Below are positions 33,368 to 46,169 of a stretch of DNA of 64,000 nucleotides, one piece after another. Location: contig CP136063.1 in the NCBI GenBank assembly GCA_032622095.1, positions 266,097,426 through 266,161,425 on the forward strand. The letters are read 5' to 3'. The number at the start of each line of letters is the position of its first letter. Position 1 is the stretch's first letter. The DNA is from Siphonodentalium dalli. Taxonomy: Eukaryota; Mollusca; Scaphopoda; Gadilida; Siphonodentaliidae. A model generated the notes under the pieces. The model had not been told where the DNA came from. It made no database searches and was given only the letters and a program-made list of their open reading frames with translations. The position numbers and the translations under genes are program-made.

Positions 33368-35984
33368 TATATATCCCGACATTCAGTTTAAAATTACAAG
33401 GTGGTGTTCTTTAATGCAATTTTCCAGTCATGTGTGTATAGTGGGGGAACATAATCGGCAAATACCATAAACTAAGCCCTTTTTTTAATTACTACGCTGT
33501 TCATCCTATAATACCCACTGCGGGAAAATATTGAGTAAACCCCGTTGCGGGCACGAGTGAAGACTACAGGGGTGCTATTCACCGGCTGGGTTTATAATAT
33601 AGTCCAGGTAGTTTTACGAGGCGATGCCCAATGCGAAGCTATCGGTGGACATATCGACGGGAAGACATCGCCGCGCGGTATAGGATTATCCAATCAAAGT
33701 GATTGGCGTCAATCATAGATTGACCACCGGTCACATAAACATGCTGCGTGTAACAGTACACGTATTGTTCATTTCAACAATGAGCAACCGAGAAAAGGAC
33801 GTGGGGCAAAATATACCACCAACGACATGGGGGGGGGGTCTACAAAACAAATCCGTATTATAGGGCCGGGGTGTGTGGGTGGTCCAGAGGCCGAAACAAT
33901 CGTGCTTGTAAATTTTTTCCAAAATGGGGTTTTTTTTCAAACAATTTACAAGTACTGACCATGTAATGTTTTTTGTAAGCATGTTATTATCATGTTTTTT
34001 GGCATATGGCTATATAGACAGATATAGTGACTATTTGGCCTCAGATTTAGCAACATTCTGGATTTCACAAGATCCCGTCCCACTTTCACAGTGGAAAACT
34101 GTAATTTAGTAAACAAAAAATTAATATATTACCCAGTTGTATTACCCGAATAAAAGTAATAAAATAAAAAACTAAATTTCACACCAGAACATAGTTAAGA
34201 CTATGCTGGGGCTGAAAAATATTCAAATATTATTGGTAAATAATTAGATTTGTCCTATTGATTAAAATAGTAGCTAACCAGTTTTCAGACACAGACCACA
34301 CATTCACTGGGGCTGACCAGTATTTAGCTGTGACAAGTTATTATGCAATGTCAATATGATTAAGTTAATATCAATTAGCAATGTCATTTACAGCATTACT
34401 GGTTACAGTATTACCTGTTTACACTCTGAATCTACTGTTCTGTCAATTCGCAGAACCCACTATAAAATTACACTTTTGATCAATCATTCAACAAATTGCT
34501 CCTTAAGTTGATATGTCGTTTGCTGCTAGCATAGCCATGTTGGGTATATCAATATCATGCTTCGGATATCCCCTTAAATGGACACTCGTCGGCTTCGGGT
34601 GGGACAAATGCATCTTATTACTGTAGCAGATGAATACTGCCAGTAACCCTGTTGCCTTTTTGACGGTTATTGGCCTCCACCTTCTTGACAATATATTTTG
34701 TTTAAGTTATTATTGGTTGTTTATGTTTATAATAATAAACAGCCCAATTGAATCTGAACTACAGTGTTTGTTGTCAATGAACAAGCTCATCCTCCGAGTT
34801 CCCCTTTTGTCCCTATACATAGGCTGTAGATTCCGAAGAACATAAAACCTTGATTATGAAATAATCAATTTTATTTTCTAGGGAGCGTACTAAATTAAAT
34901 AGGTCCGGGTCTCCGGGTAAGACCGTGGTACCCCTTCAACAACAGGATGTACATTTTATATACGGTCACGCGCAGTCTCTTTGTCCTCCATCTATCTGGA
35001 ATAGAATCAATATTTATTTTGTCCAACCATAATTCCCGTAATTCCTTTTATAAAGAACAAAGAAACCGGCACCATTCACCAGCGCCGGAAAAATGATGCA
35101 TGGAAATAAATTTCTTTGGAAAATTAATGGCAGGGAAATATCCAAACAGAACCAAAACACAAACAAAATTCTTCTGAGACATTATCTTCTTGGCTCTTCA
35201 TATTCACACTGTGCTAATTAAAAAACCTCATTAATATCATTGAAACTCATTCTGCAGATATATAAACGCCAGCATGAGTCTCCACACAAATATACCCAAC
35301 AATTATACCTCTATACATGCCGATTGTGGCCGGTGAGTGTTCATGAATTAGTCGTGAGACGGCGTCAATTGACAAGTGACAAATCTGATAGATTGGACCA
35401 ATCACATCATCGACAGCGTGTGTCGTTGGCACTAAAGCAAAGATACCTTTACGTTCAGCCACTACCAACTAAACTACCTGGTTTATAAAATAGTCTCGCG
35501 TGGTGAATAGCACCCCAGGTGGTTTGTTTTGAGGGAAATTATGTTATTAATTGTTATTCTTCTGACACACCCTGGATCCACGAGGTGCTTGATGATCCCA
35601 TGCAGCCTCAACAAAATGTCAACAGTTCGACGAAAAAGCTCCATAAAGTTACGAAATAGTCGACGAATTGTGAGAATAAGCTTCCATAATTGATTATTTA
35701 TATATTCATGCTATGATATTCACATTTGGCTTCTATGTTAGTGTATTAAAATATATATGTATGGTTCCCGGAATCAATTATACAATATAGTCACAACGGG
35801 TGAACGAAATGGCAAGCAACGGCTCGACTTAATTGAGATGTTAATTTGAGTCTGGCATGATAGTTGTTCAGTATAAATACTAAAATTTACGATATATGAA
35901 CTTATCATTTGTAGCTAAAACTAAACACACGGGTGTGAAGAAAACAACTTTTAATTCATCGAATTGAAACATGCCATCGACCCG
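33368..35984. other. Unassigned A+T-rich sequence
   Basis: No convincing gene or repeat family. The GCGGGAAA/GCGGGCACG segment at 33520-33560 matches 37020-37045 and 37475-37500 and may be a small inverted element. Confidence 0.4.
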
Positions 35985-36745
35985 GATGAACATCAAATGT
36001 GTAAACCCGGTTAATACACATAGCAATGTGTAGTTTTACATACAAATACATTGGCCAAGTGCAGTTCTACACACGATGTGTATATTTTGTTACACACAAT
36101 TGTGTAAGAACGTAGAGCATGCGCATTGCGGTGCATTCAGTTTCATAGTCTGCTACGTGACGGCCATTTTGTTTGAGTATTTTTTTTGGAATACAATCTA
36201 CAGCGATCGTAGACAATTACGTAAGTTCAGAATTCCAATTTTTGGGTTTAGTATTAATAGTATATGAGGATTTATTTGTTAAAACTTTCATGGCGATTAC
36301 TGTCCTTAGACTCTTGTTATGATTGTTGTAATAATACTAATATTATGCAATCACGACTCGACCCTGGTTTGTTCATTCAAAGCAAAAACTCACAGCACAG
36401 AACAAAATACTACATACCACTATATGCGCCATGAAAGTTTTAACATATAAATCTGCATATATCTTTAATACTATACCCACAGGTCGGACTACTGAACTTG
36501 CATTTCTTGTCTACGAACTGTGTGTGTAAGAACCTACACAAAATGTGTAAGGGATATGTGTTGATTTTATACACACAGTTGTGTATAAATGTGTAAACAT
36601 TTACCCATTTATGTGTAAAAATTGTTACACAATTTGTGTACGAATATGAAACTACACATATACTACACAAATATGTTTAAGATCAAAACTGAATAATGAT
36701 TGTGTAGCAGGGCTACACATTTTGTGTAGAAAACCTACACATTAG
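35985..36745. mobile_element. Element with clustered TGTGTA/TACACA motifs and inverted core
   Basis: More than a dozen copies of TACACA or TGTGTA, many as short palindromes such as TTACACACAATTGTGTAA, cluster at 35995-36115 and 36515-36745. The central part contains inverted TTAAAACTTTCATGGCG (36275-36297 against 36427-36447). This resembles a DNA transposon with many subterminal protein-binding repeats. Ends and target duplication are not resolved. Confidence 0.45.
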
Positions 36746-36910
36746 TCATAAGAGTGTACTTCTAGTTATATATCTCAATATCCTTCATGTAATATGTAGT
36801 GTATTTACTTGGATGAGAGAATAAAGCATTGATATGTTTCATTGTTGTGTTTTCAGCTCCAAGATGAGTGCGTGATGATAAATTTCGACAACGTTGTCAA
36901 CGTTCCATTG

Positions 36911-37330
36911 TTATAGATAGATAGTTTTGGAAACTAAATCTACATTCACTTTGGAATTTGCTGCAATTAAGTACGAAAATGTTGACAATTTCACGTGAAA
37001 CTCCACGGTGTTGGAGTAAACCCCAAAGCGGGCACGATTTTTGCCCGCATTCCGTTTTACTTTATCGATGTGCGGTATGTTTGGAAAGATGTATTTATTC
37101 GAGTTACTGGATATGAATTTGAGGTTTTTAGTATCAAATAACGTCACGGGTAGACTGTCCCATATAGATTGGTCCACGTTGTCCAAAAAATTCTGAAGAA
37201 GTGTCTGTATGCAGTGAAAGTGTTGCTGAATGAAACTTAAATTTACCCCGAATTTCCGAATGCGCTCGACTAAGATTGTGTTTTTCTCGAGAACTGATAT
37301 CTGAACTTTCTCTGAACTCCTGTCACAGCA
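36911..37330 (-). CDS. Unrecognised open frame, possible terminal exon
   Basis: The minus strand is open for over 130 codons. A pyrimidine-rich stretch ending in GTGACAG just upstream (about 37320-37340) would make a splice acceptor. The peptide has a plausible amino-acid mix (for example SIWDSLPVTLFDTKNLKF) but resembles no family I know. Its last third overlaps a GCGGGCACG-type repeat that also occurs at 33535-33560 and 37475-37500, which argues against a conserved gene. Confidence 0.25.
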   Translation of the reverse strand, partial: CCDRSSEKVQISVLEKNTILVERIRKFGVNLSFIQQHFHCIQTLLQNFLDNVDQSIWDSLPVTLFDTKNLKFISSNSNKYIFPNIPHIDKVKRNAGKNRARFGVYSNTVEFHVKLSTFSYLIAANSKVNVDLVSKTIYL

Positions 37331-37504
37331 GAAATAGACATTGCCTATCATATACGTCTTCCATTGGTTAGTATAACGTCTAAATTAACTACTTTTAACT
37401 AATTGGACTAGCCCTGGTATGTAAAACTCTAACTGTTATAGCCCGATGTGCGGTTTGCTGACGCCTGCACCGGGGTTTACTGCCCGCAGCGGGGATTATA
37501 GGGT

Positions 37505-37745
37505 GACCTAACATTGCCGAAAATATGAAGCAAATTGACCGTTCCACTCCATAGAAAACATCGTCTGAACTGCGCTCAATTGTAAATATTTACTACTCGA
37601 TTCGGGCCGCTTCTATCGGCGAAGAACTAACGAAAACGATTTCGCCATCGAGAGTCACTGCATTTAATCAATATATAATAATGAGGTGTGTGCTGTCAAT
37701 TTAGATATAATATTTGTAAAAATTAATACTTTGAACAAGATTATT
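37505..37745 (+). repeat. Dispersed repeat, copy adjoining the 42-bp array
   Basis: Carries ATTGCCGAAAATATGAAGCA to AACAAGATTATTCTC as in the 1475 and 52615 copies. At the point where those copies continue into TATTTGATCACCCT, this one passes into the 42-bp array. Confidence 0.6.
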
Positions 37746-38385
37746 CTCTTTATTTCTATGAATAGATTAACACAGAACGATCTTTATTTCTACCATATCA
37801 TGAATAGATTAACACAGAACGATCTTTATTTCTACCATATCAGGAATATACTAACACAGAACGATCTTTATTTCTACCATATCATGAATAGATTAACACA
37901 TAACGATCTTTATTTCTACTATATCAAGAATAGACTAACACAGAACACTCTTTATTTCTACCATATCAGGAATATACTGACACAGAATGCTCTTTATTTC
38001 TACCATACCAGGAATAGACTAACACAGAACGCTCTTTAATTCTACCATATCAGGAATATACTAACACAGAACGCTCTTTATTTCTACCATATCATGAATA
38101 GATTAACACATAACGATCTTTATTTCTACTATATCAGGAATAGACTAACACAGAACACTCTTTATTTCTACCATATCAGGAATATACTGACACAGAATGC
38201 TCTTTATTTCTACCATACCAGGAATAGACTAACACAGAACGCTCTTTATTTCTCCCATATCAGGAATATACTAACACAGAACGCTCTTTATTTCTACCAT
38301 ATCAGGAATAGATTAACACATAACGCTCTTTATTTCTACCATATCAGGAATAGACTAACACAGAACGCTCTTTTCTGTTCCATGT
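37745..38385. repeat. 42-bp minisatellite, about 15 units
   Basis: Units contain TTAACACAGAACG, CTCTTTATTTCTACCATATC and ATGAATAGA. The period of 14 codons keeps a frame open (NRLTQNDLYFYHIM). One or two units of the same sequence occur at 1890-1945, 6392-6442, 6699-6750 and 62280-62345, so the array is a local expansion. Confidence 0.9.
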
Positions 38386-38540
38386 CATGCGCATGACTGT
38401 TGTTTGTTTTGGGAGCCAAACACCATGTTCAAAGTTGTAGTTTTTATTACTTCAGTGAGTCTTTATTGGACTTATAATGCTCATAGAAAGGTAGTGCAAG
38501 TCATTATCGACCTATTTCGATACCCGACAAATTTAAAAAC
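38375..38540 (+). repeat. Dispersed repeat following the 42-bp array
   Basis: TCATGCGCATGACTG to CATGTTCAAAGTTGTA and CATAGAAAGGTA match 7075-7245. A minus-strand copy lies at 40500-40630. Confidence 0.55.
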
Positions 38541-40049
38541 GAATATATATTCGTGTAACTGTATACTGCAAGTTAAGTCTTAATGTATGAACATCGTGTA
38601 ACTGTATACTGTATTATCTCTTAAATTCAGTTCTTCTTCTTTTTTTAAGAAAACAAAACATAATTTGATGTTCTCGGGTGATGCAATATATAGACTTTGA
38701 GATATTAGATACATAAATGATACCCACCTCAGATGGTATCCGTGTGTACTTTGATGAACTTGAGTATTTCTAAATTAATTTCTAACTTTGAATGATGTAA
38801 GTCAACTGCTGAAAAGGTGTGTCAAATATTATTTACTTTCTATTATGAGAACTATAGATGTGTTACTTTCGCGATGTTCTCATAGTGCATACGTACTTAG
38901 AGTGGATACACACATGCATGTAATCTCTGTATGTAAAATACATGTGTATTTTACATGGCCACACCAGTAATTGACAACATTAATCACCTGCGCGCGAGCT
39001 GTTCATTGTTACCAGGCCAGACAAGTGAGTAGTCATAAGCGAAATCAAACTCTCTGCTATCAGGACATTTAAGGCCAGTCCAAAACATGTCTTCTCTTAC
39101 GAATGTGGAAATTAGTAAGTTTGTGTGATATCTGACATTTTATTAATGCACATCACCAGAAGCGACACATCTGGTGTATACAGGCTTGATATAGAACATT
39201 TTCGACCATGATGCTTGCTTGGCGTGGGGTTTCGAAAGCTTCAAATCGCTAAGTGACTTAGTTGAATGTATCGGTCGGAATAATCTGGGCAAGAAGGTAC
39301 AATATATGTTTTTACTTAAATAGCTCAGAGTTAGCCACCCCATCTGGTAGCTTTCGGGATCATATATAGCCCCAAGTCGGTGTCATGTTTAGCCCCTGCG
39401 TCAGGAAATCCTGATAATATTGCCCCCATGTTGGGAATCATAGCCCCTGGGTTGGGGAACTCATGGGGCCATCATCGGTATAAAAATCAGGAGAAGACTG
39501 ACAATGATTTGAACAGAAAGTCCAACATTTGGGTTATCGCGCGAACAATTATTCTAAGCGGCCTGACGACTTCGTTCAGTCAACGGTTCTCTGCACGATC
39601 AGAGCTTGGCTCACTGTGGTCAAACATAGCCGCAATGATTGGGTTGTCAACGGACACATATTACATGGTCTGTATGATCCATGTAAAACGCCAAATACAC
39701 GATAATTACAGAGATTACACGCATGTGTGTATCCACCCTAATTAAGCGGGTGTGCATGCCGGTTTGAATGTACTTCATGGGAAAAATCTAAGATTTCTTG
39801 CATGCATTCTATTCAATGAAATGGCTCTAGGGGGTATTCGTTTTGTGTGCTTTCCAACTGCACCACCCCCTTAATTCCAAACTCGCGCAACTTTCATTTT
39901 GGGAACTCCACTATGGAATTGGAATTTTTCAGCTGCATCTCAAGGCTTCCAACTTACACGTAGCACCCCCCCCCCCTCCCCCCATGTTGAAAATGTTCCG
40001 ACATTTCTGGCTATTTCAGTTTCAAATTTCACTGAAAGCAGGAAAATAC
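38541..40049. other. Unassigned sequence with TAGCCCC repeats
   Basis: At 39366-39470 a degenerate unit of about 30 bp built on TAGCCCC and TTGGGGAA recurs. The same type appears at 25215-25345 (TAGCCCCTACGTCGGGGAAA). No gene is recognised. Confidence 0.4.
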
Positions 40050-40196
40050 AATAATGCCCTACATAATCGACTCCTTAACCACAGCAGAATTATGGGTGAT
40101 TTTTCAGGATTTAGTGGGAAATATGGCTTGTTGCCATTCATCGGAAAGCTCTGATTATTCTGCTGTGGTTATGGCGTCGATTATTTAGGGCATTAC
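40050..40196. mobile_element. Small MITE (GCCCTAAATAATCGAC ends)
   Basis: Ends are inverted: TAATGCCCTACATAATCGAC with AACCACAGCAGAAT, and the complement at the right. The loop contains TTTAGTGGGAAATATGGC. Relatives lie at 21650-21835 and 23137-23282, and single ends lie in each arm of the palindrome (12216-12265 and 18243-18290). Confidence 0.65.
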
Positions 40197-40499
40197 TATA
40201 ATTTACGCTTTAGTTATAAAAGCGATATATATGCTTCATTCGCCCTTAAAACTGCTGCAAAATGTATATCAGAACAATGTGTTATTGCGGTCTGAAACTT
40301 CATATCACTGTTTTGTCAAGCAAGAAATTTCCGACAATATGAACCAGTGTGTGTGGGGGCGGGTTATGAGATTCCCAAGCCCTCCTTTACGTCGTCACGT
40401 ATACGTACATGTATCTGGCGATGTATGTCCGATAGGGCCTGTCACTCGAGGATCCACCAACATACTGAATCGTGTGGGGTTTTTTTGCATAGCCTTTTC

Positions 40500-40630
40500 A
40501 CGCTGTTTTAAGCCACTTGGCGGTTTGCGCTCCAAAAAATACATCTAATTATATTCGCTTTTGAATTGTTCCCGGTATCGAAATAGGTCGATAAATACTT
40601 GAAGTACCTTTCTACGGGCAGTATCACGGT
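40500..40630 (-). repeat. Dispersed repeat, third copy
   Basis: Read on the minus strand, CCCGTAGAAAGGTACTTCA and TCGACCTATTTCGATACC match the copies at 7075 and 38375. Confidence 0.5.
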
Positions 40631-41234
40631 GGGGAATCACGTGGTTTCGACTTAATGAGTATCATGCATTCAAAATGGCCGAGGCTATCGCAAATGCGAC
40701 CATGCAGAGACTATATATGAGAAATGTAATAAACTTGGATATGACATATTACATATTATTTTGACAGCTATACGAGCATATGTTATACTATTTTTAAAAC
40801 AAGCTGACCGCTCATTTGTGTCCAAATGCACAGTTGTTTGCTCTAACTTTCTGACCAAAGTTCTCAGAAGGATTCTCCTAGGATGTATGGACTGGTGTGT
40901 TCCACGAACCACCGACTGGCAACTTTGGTCACAATGTTATAGAAAACAACTGACTTACATTTCTGAACAAATAAGGTATCAATTTGTTTTAAAAATAAAC
41001 TATCATATGCTTTGCTTTGTGTCAGTTCCTCATATATTATGTTTTCTGTGCGTTTGCGTTTGCGCTCGCCGAGACCATTTTGAATGCGTGGTACTCACCA
41101 ACTGGTTAACAGGTTCTCGCTTATAAAGTGTGTTATTTATGCATGAAACAACGAAGGTAAAGATGTATACAGTGCCAGTGCCTTACACGATAAAAATAGA
41201 TTGCCTAATTTAGTGTAGTCTATCGTCATTATGT

Positions 41235-41400
41235 AATATTACGACGTTGTCATTTTTCGGAGGAGGAAAGACCGTGCATAAGGTTAATTTCACCCGGAAA
41301 TCAGTCCTCTGCGCACAGACACCACCGGAAGCAATGGACAAACTTGCCCATGTGCACGAAGCTGGTTACCTTCCCGAGCGTGAATCATAAATCTGCGCTT
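41235..41400 (+). repeat. Dispersed repeat (GGTTAATTTCACCCGGAAAT type)
   Basis: Collinear with 51330-51510: TTAATTTCA(C/T)(A)CGGAAA, CCAGATACACGAATC-like CATGTGCACGAAGCTGGTTA and AAATC(T/G)GCGCTTATCT. A weaker relative is at 59800-59900. Confidence 0.5.
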
Positions 41401-41485
41401 ATCTACAAACCGATTACGTCGAAGACGTCATTTGTTTGTTTCTTTAATTAAATAAAGCAATATCATCTTAAATTTCAATATACCA

Positions 41486-41945
41486 CAAGCTACACTCGAC
41501 TGAGTGCACAAAACATAGAACAAGCTACACTCGACTGAGTGCACAAAACATAGAACAAGCTACACTCGACTGAGTCCACAAAACATAGAACAAGCTACAC
41601 TCGACTGAGTCCACAAAACATAGAACAAGCTACACTCGACTGAGTCCACAAAACATAGAACAAGCTACACTCGACTGAGTCCACAAAACATAGAACAAGC
41701 TACACTCGACTGAGTCCACAAAACATAGAACAAGCTACACTCGACTGAGTGCACACAACATAGAACAAGCTACACTCTACTTAGTGCACAAAACATAGAA
41801 CAAGCTACACTCGACTGAGTGCACAAAACATAGAACAAGCTACACTCGACTGAGTCCACAAAACATAGAACAAGCTACACTCTACTGAGTCCACAAAACA
41901 TAGAACAAGCTACACTCGACTGAGTCCACAAAACATAAAACAAGT
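41486..41945. repeat. 35-bp minisatellite, 13 units
   Basis: CAAGCTACACTCGACTGAGT recurs every 35 bp, followed by (G/C)CACAAAACATAGAA. The G or C after GAGT defines two unit types arranged in blocks. Confidence 0.9.
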
Positions 41946-42260
41946 TGCACAGTTGTGCGAACATGTTAATGTTACTGCACTGGTTTTTCGTGCCGATACG
42001 TAATCTCGATACTGTTCTCGGTCGTTTACCCATCGCGTCACAATAAAACTCGTGCAATTACGTTAACCAGTTCACACACTTGTGTCGTTCTATTCCCTTT
42101 TAATGGTGTCTTCGTAGCCAATGTGGTTATGTCTTGGATAATACCATCGCGGTCTGGGCTAGACGAGGTTGGCACGGGTTCGAACACCGACGTGGGCGAA
42201 AATCAGGAAACGATTTTCAAGCTTGATATGAGTTGAGGGACATCTCAAAGTGCCAATCCG

Positions 42261-42341
42261 ATCGATATATGGCCATTTAGATCGATATATGGCCATTTAG
42301 ATCGATATATGGCCATTTAGATCGATATATGGCCATTTCGA
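42261..42341. repeat. 20-bp tandem repeat, 4 units
   Basis: GATCGATATATGGCCATTTA is repeated four times. Each unit contains the palindromes ATCGAT and ATAT. Confidence 0.9.
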
Positions 42342-42524
42342 TAAGAAATCAGAATTTGCTCACGCTCAACGAAGCAAGCTCATTTGAAGCAACGAACACT
42401 TATACTGAGTCCGTGCCTCCATTCCCTCATTTGTATACAGCTGGATAGAAATAATAAATTGCCATTTGTTATAATTTGACTAAAACTATTTTTGTGTCCT
42501 CGATATACATATATATAGTCACGT

Positions 42525-42865
42525 GATGCACTCTAAATCCGGTTGGGTAAATTTTACCCAACACAATGGTGCATATAGCACCACGCGAACGTTGGGTAAA
42601 TTTTACCAAATGTTGGGCAATGTTTTTACTCAATGCAGGGTACTCAATGCAGGGTAACAATTTACCCAATATTAATTTCCCTTCTGCGTTGGTCGATTTT
42701 TTGTACCCGCAAATTAATATTCGGTAAATTGTTACCCTGCGCTGAGTAAAAACATTGCCCAACATTGGGTAAAATTTACCCAACGTTCGCTTGGTGCTAT
42801 ATGCACGCTTGGTGCTATATGCACCATTGTGTTGGGTAAAATGTTACTCAATGTGATTTAGAGGT
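42525..42865. mobile_element. Foldback element rich in TTGGGTAAATTTTACCCAAC
   Basis: Arms of about 155 bp are inverted around a 25-bp spacer near 42695. The short palindrome TTGGGTAAATTTTACCCAAC recurs four times across the arms, and each arm carries GGTGCTATATGCACC-like sequence. The outer ends are CTCTAAATC. No coding capacity. Confidence 0.65.
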
Positions 42866-43764
42866 TGTCTTCTTTCTTCATCCAGCCTCATTTGTGTTCT
42901 GTTGAGTGACTATATTTTATACGGCATAAAGGGACGACACATATCAAAGATGTTATTGTAATGTAGTTTTAAAGTTAATTTTTATATATCAGTTTTTAAT
43001 TTTGCCTTAAGTTAGTTCGGTGTTATTCAATAAGATTTATATATTATCAAAAATCAATCTGTGTGTTCGTTCGGCCTACTCAAACAAATTGTGTTCTATA
43101 TATGTTATAATTCACAGTATATAGTGATACAATCATTGCACATTGTCTAAGTTATAACGTCGCTTAATTATCGCTTCAAGATGCAATTTGTTTAATCAGA
43201 TAAGACACTGCTTTCGGTTATTTAACAAGTGTCAAGTTTCTTTCGTATAAATATTCGGCAATTTAAAAAATTCGACACACAAAATATTATGTTTAGAACA
43301 TCTACGTTGTTTCGGTATTCATAATAAGTTTAGTATATTATGCAGCTAGAGTCGGGAACCCGATGTATGTTCCATTATATACAGCCGACTTCGTGGGATC
43401 TATACAGGAGAAGCTCGATGCTTATGTTCCAGAATCTAGGCAATTAAACTGTTTTTTATACTGAATGTGTCACCAGATTGATGTATATCTCTCATCCAAC
43501 TAGAATTTCGGTTTTTGTAAAATAAAAGTGTTGTAGATTCCCCCAAGGACTCAATAGTTTACCAGCATCCAGCCGACAGTGCAAAAATGTTACGGTGATG
43601 ATCGCAAGAAGCTATATACAATGTAGTGTCATAACCGAAGTATAACCGAAGCCTGTCAAGTTCAAACGCGATTGTATATCACTGACGAGACGGTATGACC
43701 GATATTCAACCCAACCGAAGCACTATAACTAACAGCAGCCTTCTTTCTCACAATGAGTTCGACG
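42866..43764. other. Unassigned A+T-rich sequence
   Basis: No open frame of note, no repeat family and no RNA gene seen. Confidence 0.4.
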
Positions 43765-43881
43765 GACGCCCTCGTTTCCTACTTGTATATGAAAAGTTAC
43801 CGCGTATCTCTTACTCTGTACCGACGCCCTCGTTTCCTACATGTATATGAAAAGTTACGGCGTATCTCTTACTCTGTAGCG
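43765..43881. repeat. Direct duplication of about 57 bp
   Basis: GACGCCCTCGTTTCCTAC(T/A)TGTATATG to CTCTTACTCTGTA occurs twice in tandem with two or three substitutions. Confidence 0.8.
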
Positions 43882-44029
43882 CGCCTCTTACTGAAGAACA
43901 ACCGACCCCGTGAATCAAAACCGTTCCATAACTAGTAGTACTTATGTGTGAAATGGACACGCGTTAGAGATACTTCCATGTTATCATCTGCGTATGGTTT
44001 ATTGCTCGTTATGAATTAATATGTAACAT

Positions 44030-44350
44030 GCAAAACATGTATATACAAGAAAACCATAATCAGAAATGGTAACGACCTCAAGATCATATTATTAGCCATA
44101 AATATAAATTATAATATAAAATATATTGGTTACATGAATGCACCGCCTCAGAATTCCGTTAAAACAACTAATCCTTCAAATTATTACAAAAAACTACGGC
44201 TTATTACTGTAGGTTTCTCATTCACCACACCAGAAAGCTTCTAAATGCGGATCAAAAATCGGAGGCATTGTGTTCCCGCCAAGAGTGCATGGCCCAGCCA
44301 TTGTTCATACCTAAACATCGAAGGCAATTAACGCGGTCATAATAGTTACA
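44030..44350 (-). repeat. Dispersed repeat (GCGGGAACACAATGC type)
   Basis: On the minus strand it carries ACAATGGCTGGGCCA, GCGGGAACACAATGC, CCGCATTTAGAAGC and TTAACGGAATTCTGAG, as in 49830-50640 and 61255-61640. It lies just upstream of the LINE fragment at 44475. Confidence 0.6.
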
Positions 44351-44474
44351 TACTGCTACTATACGACATCCAGCGAATGCACACCCCACGAAAACCCAAA
44401 ATGTATTGTCCTGCGATAAATCCCATCGCTATAGCTCAATTTGACACGGCCAGATTAGCCTTCCTACAATATCC

Positions 44475-45141
44475 TAAAACAATAAAGCTTCTCAAAATAT
44501 CGGCATAGTCAACAGAACTTTCACGAACTTGGACATCGACACTTTCTAATTGCTCTACATAAGCATGGTCAGACCTGTCATCGAATACTGTAACTCTGCA
44601 TGGAGCCCACATCACAAATATCCAAGCATTGTGTTAGAGAAATACAAAGAAAAGGAACGAAACTAGTTCGTCAAATCAAAACTCTATGCTACCGAGACCA
44701 AATAATAAGACTCAATCTGATGTCTTTAAAATATCGAATATTTGGAGGAGATCTAATCGATGTATATAAACTGTTGAATGGTCATTACAATATCAATGCC
44801 TGTGACATATTAGAAAGACATTCATCAGGACGAACAAGAGGACATAATAAAAAGCTACAGATGCACATTGTTAACAAGGCCATAGGAAAATATTTCTTCA
44901 CGCAGAGGGTGGTAAATAGCTGGAACTCTCTGCCAGACTTCGCTGTTGAGGCTCCAACACTCGATCAATTCAAAATATACATAGACTCATTCTTCTATTA
45001 TATAAAATACGAGTTCGACGACAAGTAATATGTTCAAGTGACTCACAAGTAAATATCGAATGACGATACATATATTTATAAACAAGCATTGCAAATAATG
45101 TTATTGGGACGAAAAGTCGCAAGACTTGTTCCGTATTATGC

Positions 45142-45180
<39 letters not shown>

Positions 45181-45185
45181 ATGAC
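44475..45185 (+). pseudogene. LINE reverse transcriptase C-terminus with (ATG)n tail
   Basis: The first part reads GIVNRTFTNLDIDTF, a stop, then MVRPVIEYCNSAWSPHHKYP up to about 44640. A frameshift leads into REIQRKGTKLVRQI and on to FTQRVVNSWNSLPD, a classic LINE RT C-terminus, ending at the stop at 45026-45028. After about 110 bp of 3' UTR there is an ATG/ATGATG microsatellite at about 45140-45180. Such microsatellite tails are typical of CR1/L2-like LINEs. At least one stop and one frameshift make it dead. Confidence 0.8.
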
Positions 45186-45630
45186 ATGATTGATAGAACA
45201 ATCCACTATTATGATGATCGTGTTGATATTTGTTTAAAATACGTATCAATTGACATACATGTATACGCACACCCGTTCCCTAATTAAAATCAACTTATTT
45301 CGACAACTTTAGGGGACTTCCGCGAATTCGGGGACCTCCGCAAATAGACGTCCGCAAATAGCGACTTACTGCGAATTGTCACAATAGGAAAAACCCATTA
45401 TCTATTTATAAAATGCCCAGCGAACCACAGCTTTCTAAAATCTGTACCACAGTATACACACGAGGGGGCGTCAATGAGTGAGGTTCGGGTCCGTATCCGG
45501 TTGTCCGTAATTATACGCCCATGCTATGTGTGCATTTAACGGAGCGAATTATATTATTTCAGTCATAGTGTTGTCCATAGAAATAGAGCTTAAGTCCCTC
45601 ATTGTTTTGAGATAAGTCTCGCACCAAGTC

Positions 45631-45825
45631 GCAACCCTATATACGAAATGTATGTTCGTAAAGCTGGAATAAATGTCACAACCCTATATACGAAATGCAA
45701 GTTAGAAAAACTGGAACAAATATCCCTATATATACGAAATGTATGTTCGAAAAACTGGAATAAATGTCACAACCCTATATACCAAATGTATGTTCGAAAA
45801 ACTGGAACAAATAATCCTATATATT
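45631..45825. repeat. 47-bp tandem repeat, about 4 units
   Basis: CTATATACGAAATGTATGTT and TGGAATAAATGTCACAACC alternate about every 47 bp. A further unit occurs right after the hairpin at 46325-46375, so the array may once have been longer. Confidence 0.7.
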
Positions 45826-46169
45826 TACACACTAAGTGTTGTCATCACTAAATCCAGCATTCTGATTGGTCGGCGCCCACGTGGCTAGTTGCAGTTATTT
45901 CTCGGTGAATGCGTAACGCCTCATAAAACCAAGCTAATAACACCATCGATACGTCATTAGGTTTGGAAAGACGAACGCGTAATGCTTTGGGCGCATTTTG
46001 ACTCGCGCAGGATTGAATTAATACATCATCGGGTTTCAACATGAAGAGAAATTGTTCCTATTAACTTTTGCCAAGGGTGCTATTGGGTATTTTGGGCTGA
46101 TCTTGTCACGATACACTTTTGGATTTAAATATATTTACAAAAGCGGCTTTTTCGCTAAATGTATATAAA

